A stretch of 64,000 nucleotides of DNA from Posidonia oceanica (GCA_037176725.1 JAZBRS010000076.1:119431001-119495000); one strand, 5' to 3'; counted from the first letter of the stretch, positions 11,064 to 23,859 are shown. The notes: generated by a model not told the origin, from the letters alone. Program-made: numbers and translations.

Positions 11064-14000
11064 TGTAGCGATCCCGATCGGAATCAGGCTCGCTATTTAG
11101 CGGCGATTGGATCTGAGGAAGAGGCTTGACTCGAAAACACTTAAAATCGAGGAGAGAAGAGAAAGATAAGACAAATCAGAGTCGCCACCATGTCTATTAA
11201 CGGGAGACAAGGAAAACCGGGGAGATGCATGAATTAACACGCAAAACCAAGCAAGAAATGCAAAGCAAAGCAATGCAAAGGAAACAAATGCAAATACATG
11301 CAAATGAGATGACTCTAGCCTAGGATAAGGGCAGTATGGTCATTACGGGCCAAAAGACAGAGCAAGGACTCCTGTTATGTGCGGGGAAGGTGTTAGGCAC
11401 CCCCGACACGCTCGAGAATCGGTCTTTCTAGGCTTACGCTCGCATACGCAGGGAAATGCAGGATTGAATGCCTATGTGCCTATGAATGCCTAAATGAATG
11501 CTCAAGGTGTGCTCTAAGTGGAGAGGATGCAAAGCAAGGAAGTAAACGTACTGTCTAAGTGCTCAGCTACGCTGTCTGTGTTCCGAACCAGGCGATACCT
11601 GGCTCGTGAGAACTCCAGGCAGTAAGCATCACAGCCCTATATGCAAATGCAAGCGAAAAGAAAAAGAAAAAGAAAAAAAAAGCAAAACAACGGCAAAACC
11701 ATGCAATGCGATCAACATGCAAGAGAAAACGGCGTAAAGCACGCAAAACGAGGCAAAAAACAAGAAAGCGCGCAAAATGGTGCAAAAGGACAAGGTTGGC
11801 ACGCAAAACGGGCGAGAAAACAAGGCGGCATGCAAATCGGTGCAAAAGGCGATGACGGGCACGCAAAACTGTGCCAAAAACAAGGCGAACGCGCAAAACG
11901 ACACGAAAGACAAAGCAGGCACGCAAAATGGTGCCAAAACGAGAGCGGGCACGCAAAACGACGCGAAAGACAAAGCAGGCACGCAAAACGGTGCCAAAAC
12001 GAGAGCGGGCACGCAAAACGGTGCCAAAAGCTGCGAGATAAAACCTTGGAAAAAGCCGTACGAATGCAAATGCAAGGAAAAGATTAGAAGCAGTAAAAGG
12101 AGAAGCAGAACAGCGCATGTGTGAGAACAGGCGCTGTTCGGGGCCACACAGAGTAGGTGTGAAGACCTACAAAGGGGAGAGTGAGCAAACGGGGGGATTA
12201 CCACCTCTTTTGCGACCATTTCCCACTAAACTGTTCCACGATGTGTCTCGCATGCTGCCCAAAGCTCGCGATGCGATCGGATCGTGGAAAAGGGGGAAGA
12301 AAGTCACATTAAGTGGTAAATCCAGGGAAAACTCAACACAAAACACATAGGGAAACGCGAAACAGAGATCTGAGTTGATAGACAAGAAGAGGAAGCCCTA
12401 TTCTACATGCTCAAAGAAACAGAAATCGAAAACGAAGAAAACTATGCAAATGGCATGCAAATGAATGCAATGCAGGAGTTCAGGAGGACATACCTGGAAA
12501 TCCGGGAGCCTGATCTGAGATCTGCTTGGTCCATGCTGAAGAGCGCTTCGCTGCGGTCGCCTGGGCAGCTTACTTGAGAAGATCCAACGGCCGGATCGGA
12601 AGATATCGCAGCTTCAAGGCAGGAGGGCCAGAATAGGGAAGAAGAACAGATCTAGGTGTTCAGGAGGTCCTAGGGGTGTGCAAAAGGTCCTCCCAGGTGA
12701 AGGGGAGCTAAAGGTGCTTAGTGTGTGCAAAGGGATGCTAAAATGCAAAGCTAAATGAATGTAGGATGCATGCAAGAAGCAAGAAAAGACAAGAGGGGAA
12801 TTTTTAGAGAAACAGAGGTTAAAATGCCATTTTTGAAAAGAGAAGGGGGCTAAATGCAAATTTTTGAAGAGGATGGGGGCTCACAGAGGAGGGTTTTGAA
12901 AACAAGAGAGAGCAGGGCTTTATTTTGCAAAAGACTAGGCTCAGAAAGCTATTTTGAAAAGAGGGTATGCATCAGAAGAAGTTTTGAAAACAAATGGAAA
13001 TCAGAGTGTAATTTTGGAAAAAGCTAGGGTCTAAAGTGCAAATTTTCCAGAAAACAGGGTTCTGGGGAGCCTGGGAATGCAAGTGGAGGGTCTACATGCA
13101 ATTTTGTAAGCATAGGAGCTAAGATGCAACTTTAGGGGCAAAACAGTCTTTTTACATGATTTTTAAAGGATGCAAGGACCTATGTGTAATTTTTGAATCA
13201 TGCAGGGGTCAAATATGCAATTTTATATGGTAAACATGCTCTGAAATCAGAAGACAGGACTGATGTGCAATTTTTTGAAAAAACAGGGTTGAAAATGCAA
13301 TGCAATAAGTAAAAATGCATGCAAAATGATTACTGTGCATTTAAAATGGACCTAAATGCAAAAATAAAAAAACAGGAGGTAAAATATGCAATGCAGTATG
13401 CAAAAATTAAAAATGAAGCCTAAGTCACTACAGTGCATGGACCTAAATATAAAAACAGAAACATGCAAGGGGTCAGAATGCAATGCAGTATGGCAAAATT
13501 AATGCATTTAAATTAAATGAACTACTGCAGGACCTATGTGCAAATATTGAAAACAGAGGGGCTGATGCATAAAATTTTATAACTAAACAGCACAGTAAAA
13601 GGACTGAAAAGAAAATACTGAAAAACATAGACATTCAGAGCAATTTAGCATGGTTTTAAATAAAAAACATAGCAACTTAAATGATAGAAGGACCAGAATG
13701 CAAAAAAGAAAGAACTTAGGCTAAGCATGCAATATTCACCAAGAAACTATATTAATGCGAAAATAAAAGCACAGTGATCGTCGGCGGAGGTGAGTACTGT
13801 AGCAGTAAGCTTCCAGACCTCACCACCGCCGGCACAGGGGGCTTGAGGAGGCGCAGACGATCGGAAGAGGTTCTCTTGACGCTGACGGAGGTCGACGCGG
13901 ACTGGAACGAGCTGGAGCGGTTGCCGGAGGTCTGCAGAGCTTCAGAAGCTTCGTCCGGCCGATCGACGCAGCGACGCTGCGTTCTGAGGGCCGGAGAACG

Positions 14001-16921
14001 TTCCTGAGACCCGTGCGGACCTGAGGCAACCACCGAAGCTGCGTTCCGCTGCCCGGAGCGATGAGACGACTGGAGAACTGCGCCGGAGAAGACGACCGGA
14101 GCGGCGAGCAGAAACGGGGCAGGAGGGCCGGGAACCTACTTCTAAGGGGCTGAGAAGCAACAGGGGAAGAAGAGGGAGCTGAGGGTATAGGGAATTACCT
14201 TGCTCCGCGTCTGAAACGTCCTCCCGACCTCAGCAGTTCCGGAGCTGGCCGGCGACGTTCGTCCAGTCGCTGCGGTGGTCGTCGAGCACTCGCGGAGGTT
14301 GGAGCTGCTTCAGGACGATCTTCCGGTGCTTCCCAGACGTCCGGACGCGAGCTTTGAAGCTCGGGCTAAGATCTGACAATTTTTGGGTTCGGCAAAGTGA
14401 CTGGAGGTGGGGGGGGGGTCTGTTGCTGCTCGTCGGACTGGATGGAGCCCTCCAGGAAGTTGCTGGGAGTTCGAGGAGTGGATCTGGATGATTGGCTTGG
14501 ATTTCTGGAGAGTGTGGAGTGAGATAGGAGATTGGGTTCGTTTCTGGTCTGAAGGAGGGATAAGTGTTTGTGGTGAAAATTTCGGTCTGTGATGGGGGAG
14601 AAGGCTGAAGGCTAGGTGTTTCTGAAAGGTGGAGGTCAGGCGAGTAACTTAGGAAAATTTGGGGAGAAATGGAGTTCAGTGGTGGTGGGAATTCCGAAAT
14701 GGGTTGGAGTTGGCTTCTGTTGGTGCTCTGCGGTGGATTCAGGTGAACTGGGGTGGTTCTGAGGGGTGGAATGGCCGGGAAATGGTGGGAGGGGATTGCT
14801 GGCTTTCTGGGTGAACTTGGGGGATCAAAATGGAAGGGAATTCGAGGCTAGAATGGGCTGGTTTCAGGGGAGAAAGAAGGGGAAGTTCTACTGAATTCAG
14901 AGGGTGAAGAAGTGGGAAGTTTGCTTGGGAATTCTCTGGATTTCTCAGCTCTCTCTCTCGGATGGCAAAAAAGGGCAATGAAGGGGGTCGAATGCTGAGG
15001 CTTTATCAGCTGCTCTTCGGCTTGCTCGCGCGCTCTGAAATTCGAATTCCACCGGCGCGATCCACTGCTGCTGAGGGAGACAAGCAGCCGGCGAGACGAC
15101 AGGCAGTTAAAGCCTCCTGGAAAAGGTGCTGAGAGGAGAGGAGGTCGAGGCGAACTGGTGCTGGATTGGACGGAGAGGGAAGAAGTTAAATTTAAAAATG
15201 GGGAGGGAGTCCTGTGCAGCTTCGCGGGAGGAGAAGGAAGAAGCTGAGGGAGAAGAAGGAAGAAGAAGGAGGAAGAAGGCGGGCCGGACTGCTGTGGGCC
15301 GAGAAAAAGGAAAAGAAATAGAGGAGGAAGGGAGAAACGGGCCAACGGGCCCAGTAAGGAAGAAAAGGAAAGAAAAATGGGAAAGAAGGAAGAAAGAGAG
15401 GGAGAAGTGAGGAAATAAAATTGGGAGAAATAAACTAAAAATAAATAAAAATACTAGACAGGTTGTGTTGTGAATTAGGATTTTAATTAGATTTTTTAAT
15501 GACCATTTTGGGTTGATTAATGTGTTTTGGGCTTGATTAGAGTTTTAGGGCTTTGGTTTTGCTTTTAATTAGTTTTCACTTGATTAAGTGTTTGTTAAAC
15601 CTTTTTTTAAATTGTTTTAAAAATTGTGTTTCCCTTGTTAGATACTTAGGACATTGATTAGGATTTTTTAGGATTTATTTTCGCATTAATCAGGATTGGT
15701 TTTAGGTTTTTAAGTCTTAGTCTTCTTATGGTTTTCTTTTCTTAAGTCTCTTTGAGTTATATTTGATTTTTATTTGTTGATTTTTCTTGATGTTTTTAGT
15801 TAGATTTTTCTGGTTTGATGGGGTGTTTTTAAGTCTCTTAAATGTGTTTTTCTTTTCCCTTTTTTAATTAAGTTTTTATGTTGTTCTTCTTATGTTTATT
15901 AGGTTAAGTCTTTTGCTTCTTTAATTACTTGTTTTAGTGTTTGATTTTTAATTCTTCTTTTTAGGGTTTGTTTTTTAATTCTTCTGATGGGGTTTTTACT
16001 TTTGGTGGGTTCTGATTTCATTTTAGTTTTTTTCTTGATTTTTCAGTGTTTTCTTTTGATTTGTTTTGCATTTTTTAGCTTACATGCTTGGTTTTCCTTT
16101 TAGCTTGATTTAGTTAAGTTTAGGTTTTTAATTGCTTGTTTAATGTTTTTTAATTGTTTTTCTTAGGGTTCTGATTTGTTTCTTTCATGTTTTGGGGTTT
16201 TACAGATTTTTAGGGGTTTTTATGGATTTTTGCAAAAGAGAGAAAAGGAAAAGAGAAGGAGGAAAGAAATGAAAAAAAAGAGGAAGATAAAAGGAAAAGA
16301 GATAGGTTGGAGGAAAATGATTGCTAAAATTCAGAAAAAGTGCTAAAAATAAAGTAAAAATAGGGATAAGATAGAGGAAGGATAGAAGCACAAAGGGGGT
16401 CCACAGCCAGACCAGAGAAGGAGCAAGAAGGGGATGAAAAGAGAGATGATAATCAGGAGAGAGAGAGGAGAGAGAAAATGATAATCCCGGAGAGAGAAAA
16501 GGATAATTTGAGTGAATGGAGGTCTTAAAGGTCTTGGAATGGGATGAAAATTGGTGAGTGGGCAGTCTAGGATTTGAGGTGTTGGTTCTGAAGTTTTGGT
16601 TTGATTCTAAGAAGGTTTTGGAGGGGTTTTGAGGTGTAGAAAAAGGGTAGTTTCACCTAGGTTTTCTAGGGTTTTTGGGAATGGTCTAGGTTTGAAAGTT
16701 TCTAAGTTCTTGGGTAGGTTTGCTAAGTGGATGTTGGTGGGTTTTCCTATGGATTTTGGCTAGGTTTTGAGCTTGGGAAGAGGAGTAAAGGCTTAGGTCA
16801 AGTTTGCTTGCTTTTGAAGGGTGAAGAGGAGGGTTAGGGTTTGGTTTTGGTTTAGGTTTGAGTCCAGCAATCACCAGGAGGGCTCCAAGTGGTCCAAGCC
16901 TGCCAAGATGGGGTGTCAACA
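11064..16921 (-). mobile_element. Solo LTR (Ogre-like), minus orientation, nested in element A
   Basis: It begins TGTAGCGATCC and ends AGATGGGGTGTCAACA, the reverse complements of the LTR termini elsewhere in the window. Length is 5858 bp. No PBS, gag, pol or second LTR adjoins it in this orientation, and CACGC flanks both sides. This is the expected product of recombination between the two LTRs of a complete element. Read on the minus strand it holds the pyrimidine-rich U3, a GATAAAG box near 15002-15008, the TTTTGCGTGCC-type array (about 11690-12035) and the conserved TGCCTAACACC block (about 11372-11480). Short ORFs in it are not supported as genes. Confidence 0.92.
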
Positions 16922-16926
16922 CACGC
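16922..16926. repeat. Target-site duplication CACGC, right copy
   Basis: Partner of 11059-11063. From here the internal sequence of element A resumes in register with element C. Confidence 0.85.
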
Positions 16927-17050
16927 ATTACACACTTAGCATTCGTCCATCTGCACCCTGCATTTTGCATTGCGGCAACGGGCTACGATTTTCGGTGCAT
17001 CCGCCGAATAAGTAGCTCATGCCCGTAGCAAATCGCTGCTCCCGCCGGTC

Positions 17051-17134
17051 AGATGGGGTGTCTTGTCAACCCTGAGCAGCGGCCTCGCTCCGCTTGACCT
17101 TGCTCAGGGAGGGGCATCTGTTGACACCCCATCT
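17051..17134 (+). promoter_or_regulatory. Fold-back across polypurine tract and 3' LTR start, element A
   Basis: AGATGGGGTGTC (17051-17062) is the exact reverse complement of GACACCCCATCT (17123-17134) inside the LTR start. Inside it CCCTGAGC (17070-17077) pairs with GCTCAGGG (17102-17109), and AGCGG with CCGCT at the tip. The polypurine tract lies on the 3' side. The same three-tier structure occurs in element C at 59808-59891. Confidence 0.82.
17106..17114 (+). promoter_or_regulatory. Polypurine tract, element A
   Basis: AGGGAGGGG followed by CATC and then the LTR start at 17119. The position fits the plus-strand primer of reverse transcription. Confidence 0.7.
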
Positions 17135-19008
17135 AGGCAGGCTTGGACCACTTGGAGCCCTCCTAGTGATTGCTGGACTCAAACCCAAACCAAACCAAAC
17201 CCTAACCTTCCTCTTTACCCTTCAAAACCAAGCAAACTTGACCTAAGCCTTTACCCCTCTTCCCAAGCTCAAAACCTAGCCAAAATCCATAGGAAAACCC
17301 ACCAACAACCACTTAGCAAACCTACCCAAGAACTTAGAAATTTCCAAACCTAGACCATTCCCAAAAACCATAGGAAACCTAGGCAAAACTCCCCTTTTTC
17401 TACACCTTAAAACCCTTCCAAAACCACCTTGGAATCAAACCAAAACCTCAGAACCAACACTAGAAACCCTAGGCTACCCACTCACCAATTTTCATCCTAT
17501 TCCAAGACCTTTAAGACCTCCATTCACCCAAATTATCCTTTTCTCTCTCCGGGATTATCATTTTCTCTCTCCTCTCTCTCTCCTGATTATCATCTCTCTT
17601 TTCATCCCTTTCTTGCTCCCTCTCTGGTCTGGCTGCGGACCCTCTTTGTGCTTCTATCCTTCCTCTATCTTATTCCTATTTTTACTTTATTTTTAACACT
17701 TTCCTTAATTTTCAAAAAGTCCTTTTCCTTCAACCTATCTCTTTTCCTTTTATCTCCCTCTTTTTTCCATTTCTTTCCTCCTTCTCTTTTCCTTTTCCCT
17801 CTCTTGCAAAAATCCATAAAAACCCCTAAAAATCTGTAAAACCCCAAAACATAAAAGAAACAAATCAGAACCCTAAGAAAAACAATTAAAAAACATTAAA
17901 CAAGCAATTAAAAACCTAAACTTAACTAAATCAAGCTAGAAGGAAAACCAAGCATGTGAGCTAAAAAATGCAAAACAAATCAAAAGAAAACACTGAAAAA
18001 TCAAGAAAAAAACTAAAATGAAATCAAAACCTACCAAGAGTAAAAATCCCATCAGAAGAATTAAAAAACAAACCCTAAAAAGAAGAATTAAAAATCAAAC
18101 ACTAAAACAAGTAATTAAAGAAGCAAAAGACTTAACCTAATAAACATAAGAAGAACAACATAAAAAAGCTTAATTAAAAGGAAAAGAAAAACACATTAAG
18201 AAAGACTTAAAAACACCCTATCAAACCAGAAAAATCTAACTAAAAAACTTCAAGAAAAATCAACAAATAAAAATCAAAGCATAATTTAAAAGACTTAAGA
18301 AAGGAAAAACCCTAAGAAGACTAAAACTTAAAAACCTGAAAACAACCCTGATTAATACGAAAATAAATCCTAAAAAATCCTAATCAATATCCTAAGTGTC
18401 CAACAAGGGAAACACAATTTTTGAAACAATTTAAAAAAGGTTTAACAAACATTTAATCAAGTGAAAACTAATTAAAAGCAAAACCAAAACCCTAAAACCC
18501 TAATCAAGCCCAAAACACATTAATCAACTCAAAATGGCCATTAAAAAATTTAATTAAAGCCCTAATTCACATCACAACCTTTCTAGTATTTTTATTTATT
18601 TTTAGTTCCTTTTTACTAATTTTATTTTTCCCATTCTACCCTCTCTTCTTTCTTACTTCTCTTTTTCTTTCTTTCCTTTCCTTATTGGGCCCAATCCAGC
18701 CCGTTTTTCTTTTTTTCTTTTATTTCTTTTTCCTTCGGCCCGCAGCCCGGCCCGCTTCACCCTTCTTCTTCCCCACCTCCTCTGCATTTTTCTTTTCCCA
18801 CCGGTTTTCTCCCGCGAGTTGCCAACAGTCCTCCCTCCTCCATTTTAAATTTCAAAGCTTCCATCCAATCATCCACAGCAGCTCGCCGCTCTCTTCTACC
18901 TCAGCACCAATTCCGGGAGGCATTGAATGCCAGTCGCCTCGCCAACGCCCGTCGTGCCGCTGGTGGAATTCAAACCACCAGCTCGCGCTCAGCAGTCCCC
19001 TCCTCCTG

Positions 19009-19015
19009 ATAAAAG
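19009..19015 (+). promoter_or_regulatory. Putative LTR TATA box, element A
   Basis: ATAAAAG is at offset 1890 of the LTR. The equivalent positions in B and C read TATAAG. A U3 of about 1.9 kb is implied if transcription starts about 30 bp downstream. Confidence 0.45.
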
Positions 19016-22004
19016 CTAGCCCTTCAATCCTCCTTCATCGCCCTTTTGCCACCTGAGAGAGAGAGCTCAGAAATCCAGAGAATTCCCAAGCAAATCCCCT
19101 TCCTCTCCCTCTGATTTTCAGCAACACTCCCCTTTCTTTTTCTCCCTGAAACCAAGCCCGTTCCAGCATCCAACTCTCTTCCGTTTCATCCCCCAAATCC
19201 ACCCAACACACCAGCATTCCTCCTCCATCATTTCCCAGCCCTTCCTTCCCTGTAAACACTCCAGTTCACCCGAACTTCCATCACTGAAACCAACTGTAAC
19301 CCAACACCTCCTCTCCTGAAAATTGCCTTCACCACAGTCCACCGCATCTTTCCAAATCCTTCCCCATTAATCGCTTGAACTTCACCTTCCAGAAGCACCT
19401 GACCTTCAGCCCTATCCTCCACCACAGACCACAAACTCCACAACAAACACCTGTCCCAACTCCTGATCAGAAATCCGGCTGACAGGCAAACTCTTCCCAC
19501 AGCCTCCAGAAAATCAATTCAACTGCCTAGAATCAATCCCTAGACCTCCAGCAATCTCCCGGAAGGCCCCATCCAACCTGAGGAGCAGCAGACACCCCCC
19601 CGGCCTCCGGCAGCAACTCTGAACCCAAAAACTTCAAATCCTCCCTCCGGTCTTCGCAGCTCGTGTCCAACCATCTGGGAAGCTCCGGAGGATCGTCCTG
19701 AGGCGACTCCAGTCCTCGCGAGCAGCCGACAGCACCCGCAGCGACCGGACGGACTCCACCGCCGACCTCTGAAGCCACCGTCGTCGGTAGGGCATCTCAG
19801 ACGCGGAACCAGGTAAATTCCACTTCCCTTAGCCTCCTCTTCCTCCCCTCTTGCTTCTCCAGCCTTTAGAATAGGGTCTCCGGCTCTCCTGCGCCGAGTC
19901 AAGCTCCGGCCAGGGTCATCTTCTCCGGCGAGTCTCTCCGGTCGTCCCGCAGCTCCGTCCAGCAGAACGCAGCTCCGGTGGTTGCCTCAGGTCCGCACGG
20001 GGCTCAGGAGCGTTCTTCGGCCCTCAGAACGCAGCGTCGCTGCGTCGATCGGCCGGACGAAGCTTCTGAAGCTCTACAGACCTCCGGCGACCGCTCCAGC
20101 TCGTTCCAGTCCGCGTCGACCTCCGCCGAGCACCGTCCGACCTCCGTCAGGACCAGGAGCAGCTCCCCTGCCGGTCTGCGCGTCCCCAAGCCCCCTATGC
20201 TGGCGTTCATGGACGCTGGCAGCTTGCTGCTACAGTGTCCATGGCCACCGGCGTTTTACTGTTCATTTATTTTTTTCTGAATATAGTTTGTCAGTAAATA
20301 TTGCATATTTGGTCTAAGTTTTCTTATTTTTGCATTCTGGTCCTTATGTCATTTAATTTGCTTAGTTTTTAATTCAAAATCATGTTAAATTGCACTAAGT
20401 GTTTCTGTTTTTCTGTATTTTCAAATCAGTCCCGTTACTGTGCATTCCAGTTATAATTTTTTATGTTTTAGCCCCTCTGTTTTTAATTTTTGCATCCAGG
20501 TCCTGCAGTAGTTTATTTAATTTAAATGCATGAACTTTGCCTTATTATATTGCATTCCAGACCCCTGTCTTTTCTCATTTTTGCACTTTCATCCTCTGCA
20601 CTATAGAACTTAGGTTTAATTTTTAATTTCTGCTTGTTGCATTGCATACTTGCCCCCATGATTTTTCATTTTTGCATGTAGGTCCATTTTAAATGGACAG
20701 TAACTGTTTTCCATGCATTTTGGCTTATTGCATTGCATTTTTAACCCTATTTTTCCCAAAAATTGCACATCAGTCCTGTCTACTGATGTCAGAGCATGTT
20801 TACCGTATAAAATTGCATATTTGACCCCTGCATGATTCAAAAATTACACATAGGTCCTTGCATCCTTTAAAAATCATGTAAAAAGATTGTTTTGCCCCTA
20901 AAGTTGCATCTTAGCTCCTATGCTTACAAAATTGCATGTAGACCCTCCACTTGCATTCCCAGACTCCCCAGAACCCTGTTTTCTGAAAAATTTGCACTTT
21001 AGACCCTAGTTTTTTCCAAAATTACCCTCTGATTTCCATTTGTTTTCAAAACTTCTTCTGAGGCATACCCCCTTTTCAAAATAGCTTTCTGAACCCAATC
21101 TTTTGCAAAATAACCCTCTACCCTCTCCTGTTTTCAAAGCTCTCTCCGGTGGGCCCCATCCTTTTTGAAAAATTGCATTTAGCCCCCTTCTCTTTTCAAA
21201 AATGGCATTTGAACCTCCGTTTTTCTAAAAATTCCCCTCTTGTCTTTTCTTGCATCTTGCATGCATCCTGCATTCATTTCGCTTTGCATTTTAGCATCTC
21301 TTTGCACACACTAAGCACCTTTAGCTCCCCTTCATTTGAGAGGACCTTTTGCACATCCCTAGGACCTCCTGAACACCTAGATCTGTTCTTCTCCCCTGTT
21401 CTGGCCCTCCTGCCTTGAAGCTGCGATATCTTCCGATCCGGCCGTTGGATCTTCTCAAGCAAGCTACCCAAGCGACTGCAGCGAAGCGCTCTTCAGCATG
21501 GACCAAGCAGATCTCAGATTAGGCTCCTGGATTTCCAGGTATGTCCTCCTGAACTCCTGCATTGCATTCATTTGCATGCCATTTGCATAGTTTTCCTCGT
21601 TTTCGATTTCTGTCTCTTTGAGCATGTAGAATAGGACCCCTTCTTCTTGTCTATCAACTCAGATCCCTGTTTCGCGTACTCTTGGGCGTTTTGTGTTGAG
21701 TTTTCCCTGGATTCACCACTTAATGTGACTTTCTTCCCCCTTTTCCACGATCCGATCGCATCGCAAGCTTTGGGCAGTATGCGAGACACACCGTGGAACG
21801 GTTTAGCGGGAAATGGTCGCAAAAGAGGTGGTAATCCCCCCGTTTGCTCACTCTCCCCTTTGTAGGTCTTCACACCTACTCTGTGTGGCCCTGAACAGCG
21901 CCTGTTCTCACCCATGCGCTGTTCTGCTTCTCCTTTTACTGCTTCTAATCTTTTCCTTGCATTTGCATTCGCACAGCTTTTCTGAGGTTTTATCTCGTAG
22001 CTTT

Positions 22005-22260
22005 TGGCACCGTTTTGCGTGCCCGCTCTCATTTCGGCACCGTTTTGCGTGCCTGCTTTGTCTTTCGCGTCGTTTTGCGCGCTCGCCCTGTTTTTGGCAC
22101 AGTTTTGCATGCCCGTCATCGTCTTTTGCACCGATTTGCGTGCCGCCTTGCTTTCTCGCCCGTTTTGCGTGCCGACCTTGTCCTTTTACGCCGTTTTGCT
22201 CTCTTTCTTGTTTTTTGCCTCGTTTTGCGTGTTTTACGCCGTTTTCTCTTGCATGTCGAT
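22005..22260 (+). repeat. TTTTGCGTGCC-type degenerate array in LTR
   Basis: About eight degenerate units of 29-36 bp, each beginning with TTTTGCGTGCC or a near variant. Homologous arrays are at 31365-31650 (B), 45660-45930 (C) and, reversed, about 11690-12035 (solo LTR). Copy number and spacing differ between LTRs. Confidence 0.75.
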
Positions 22261-22499
22261 CGCATTGCATGGTTTTGCCGTTGTTTTGCTTTTTTGCTTG
22301 CATTTGCACATAGGGCTGTGATGCTTACCGCCTGGAGTTCTCACGTGCCAGGTTTCCCCCGGTTCGGAACACAGACAGCCAGCTGAGCACTTAGACAGCA
22401 CGTTTACTTCCTTTCTTTGCATCTCTCCACTTAGAGCACACCTTGAGCATTCATTTAGGCATTCATAGGCACATAGGCATTCAATCCTGCATTTCCCTG

Positions 22500-22580
22500 C
22501 ATATGCGAGCGTAAGCCTAGAAAGACCGATTCTCGAGCGTGTCGGGGGTGCCTAACACCTTCCCCGCACATAACAGGAGT
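22500..22580 (+). promoter_or_regulatory. Conserved LTR block with GGTG/CACC hairpin
   Basis: The block around GGGGGTGCCTAACACC and TTCCCC is nearly unchanged in all four LTRs that reach this point, while flanking LTR sequence varies. GGTG-CCTAA-CACC can form a stem, extended by GGGG/CCCC. Similar sequence sits near the 3' end of other Tat-lineage LTRs in my memory. A role in the RNA, such as 3'-end formation or dimerisation, is only a guess. Confidence 0.5.
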
Positions 22581-23035
22581 CCTTGCCCTGTCTTTTGGCC
22601 CGCAATGACCATACTGCCCTTATCCTAGGCTAGAGTCATCTCTTTTGCATGTATTTGCATTTGTTTCCTTTGCATTGCTTTGCTTTGCATTCCTTGCTTG
22701 GTTTTGCGTGTTAATTCACGCATTTCCCCCGATTTTCCTTGTCTCCCGTTGATAGATATGGTGGCGACTCTGATTTGTCTTATCTTTCTCTTTTCTCTTC
22801 GATTTTAAGTGTTTTCGAGTCGAGCCTCTTCCTTGGATCCAATCGCCGCTAAATAGCGAGCCTGATTCCGATCGGGATCGCTACAAAATCCATGCATTCT
22901 AACTATATGGATGCATAACAAATGCAAATATGCAACTAAATGGGTGCTAGACATGCTAATCTAACCTAATAGAAGATTAGAGGAAGAATTAGAACAAGGA
23001 GCATGCCAAAATTAAAGATCCAAGCATGCAGGTTG

Positions 23036-23062
23036 TTGAACGCCTGTAGGCTGGGCGTCCAA
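23036..23062. repeat. 27-bp dyad 1 (9-9-9)
   Basis: TTGAACGCC and GGCGTCCAA are separated by 9 nt; one mismatch between the arms. Confidence 0.7.
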
Positions 23063-23466
23063 CGTTAGACGTAGAGTGGCTGGTATCCAACACAGAACAG
23101 AAGACAGGGGAGAGAAGGGAGCATACAAGTGATAGAGGAGAGTTGGGATCATGCATTTGGGTTGCTGGAGTTGAGCATGGAGCAAGCAAGCAAGCATGGG
23201 AGGCAAAACAGAATCAAACAGGCCTTACCTGTGCTGAGTGCCAGGCCAGAGGCACAACCAGGGCGTTGGACGCCAACACCAGCAGTGTACAACGCTCTAG
23301 GAGGCACAACACACAAAAAAGCATGCACAAACAAGCAAATAAATTAATGGAAGCTTAAGAACAGCTGCTATGGAAGCTAAACATGCATAAGAACACAGGA
23401 AGCAAGCAAATAAGCAAGATCAGAGAGGCTTGCAGGCTTTAAACAATCAAGAGATGAGCCAGGGCA

Positions 23467-23522
23467 TTGGACGCTAGAGCCAGCAGCGTCCAACGTTGGA
23501 CACTGAGGGCTCTGGCGTCCAA
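23467..23522. repeat. Paired 27-bp dyads 2
   Basis: TTGGACGCT-9 nt-AGCGTCCAA (23467-23493, perfect arms), then CG, then TTGGACACT-9 nt-GGCGTCCAA (23496-23522). The junction forms the palindrome GTCCAACGTTGGAC. Confidence 0.8.
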
Positions 23523-23859
23523 CGACCCAGGCATGCAAACTCACCTGTTCGAAAGGGGGAGCTCAGCTCAGACCCCCACCTACATGCATGCAGATGAACC
23601 AAGGCATGTAAGAGACTAAAAGGACCATCCACAGTAGACATTTGCAAGCATTTAAGCTAAAGAAAGCAAAGGGAAGAACATGTATAAGAGAAGCAAGCTT
23701 TAACTTTGCAAAAAAGAGTAAACAACTTAGAATAAATCCTAGCAAACCTAAACATGGTTGCCATAGGGGCTAGGCATCTCTAAGTAGGCATGGATCACAA
23801 ATTAATACTCAAAATATGCATGAGGCAGGCATGGCAGCAAAGCAAAGCAAGTTGACGCG

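Larger units (their letters stand above)
1..22885 (+). mobile_element. Element A: Ogre-like Ty3/gypsy retrotransposon, 5' end outside window
   Basis: The order is gag-protease, integrase C-terminal piece, mobile-domain-like ORF, tandem-repeat field, polypurine tract and 3' LTR. The LTR begins TGTTGACACCCCATCT and ends GATCGCTACA, the same termini as elements B and C. The 5' LTR, PBS, leader and the first part of gag lie to the left of the window. A solo LTR is inserted at 11064-16921 in the opposite orientation. The copy lacks RT and both RNases H and has in-frame stops in both ORFs, so it cannot be autonomous. Placement in the Tat/Ogre lineage rests on LTR length, gag/protease type and the PBS of its relatives in this window. 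Confidence 0.9.
17119..22885 (+). mobile_element. 3' LTR of element A
   Basis: It starts TGTTGACACC and ends GATCGCTACA; length 5767 bp. The first 1.4 kb of the + strand is almost free of G: a C/T-rich part, then an A-rich part at about 17840-18560. A TATA-like ATAAAAG lies 1.89 kb from the start. The downstream part carries degenerate units built on TTTTGCAT and TAGGTCC, then the TTTTGCGTGCC array, then the conserved TGCCTAACACC block. It pairs as an inverted repeat with the solo LTR only 197 bp away. ORFs in it are incidental. Confidence 0.93.

Noticed and set aside
11641..12087. Lys-rich frames in the solo LTR and their Phe/Leu/Cys-rich counterparts in other LTRs (22004, 31251, 45545)
   Set aside because: They are the two strands of the TTTTGCGTGCC array and carry no domain.
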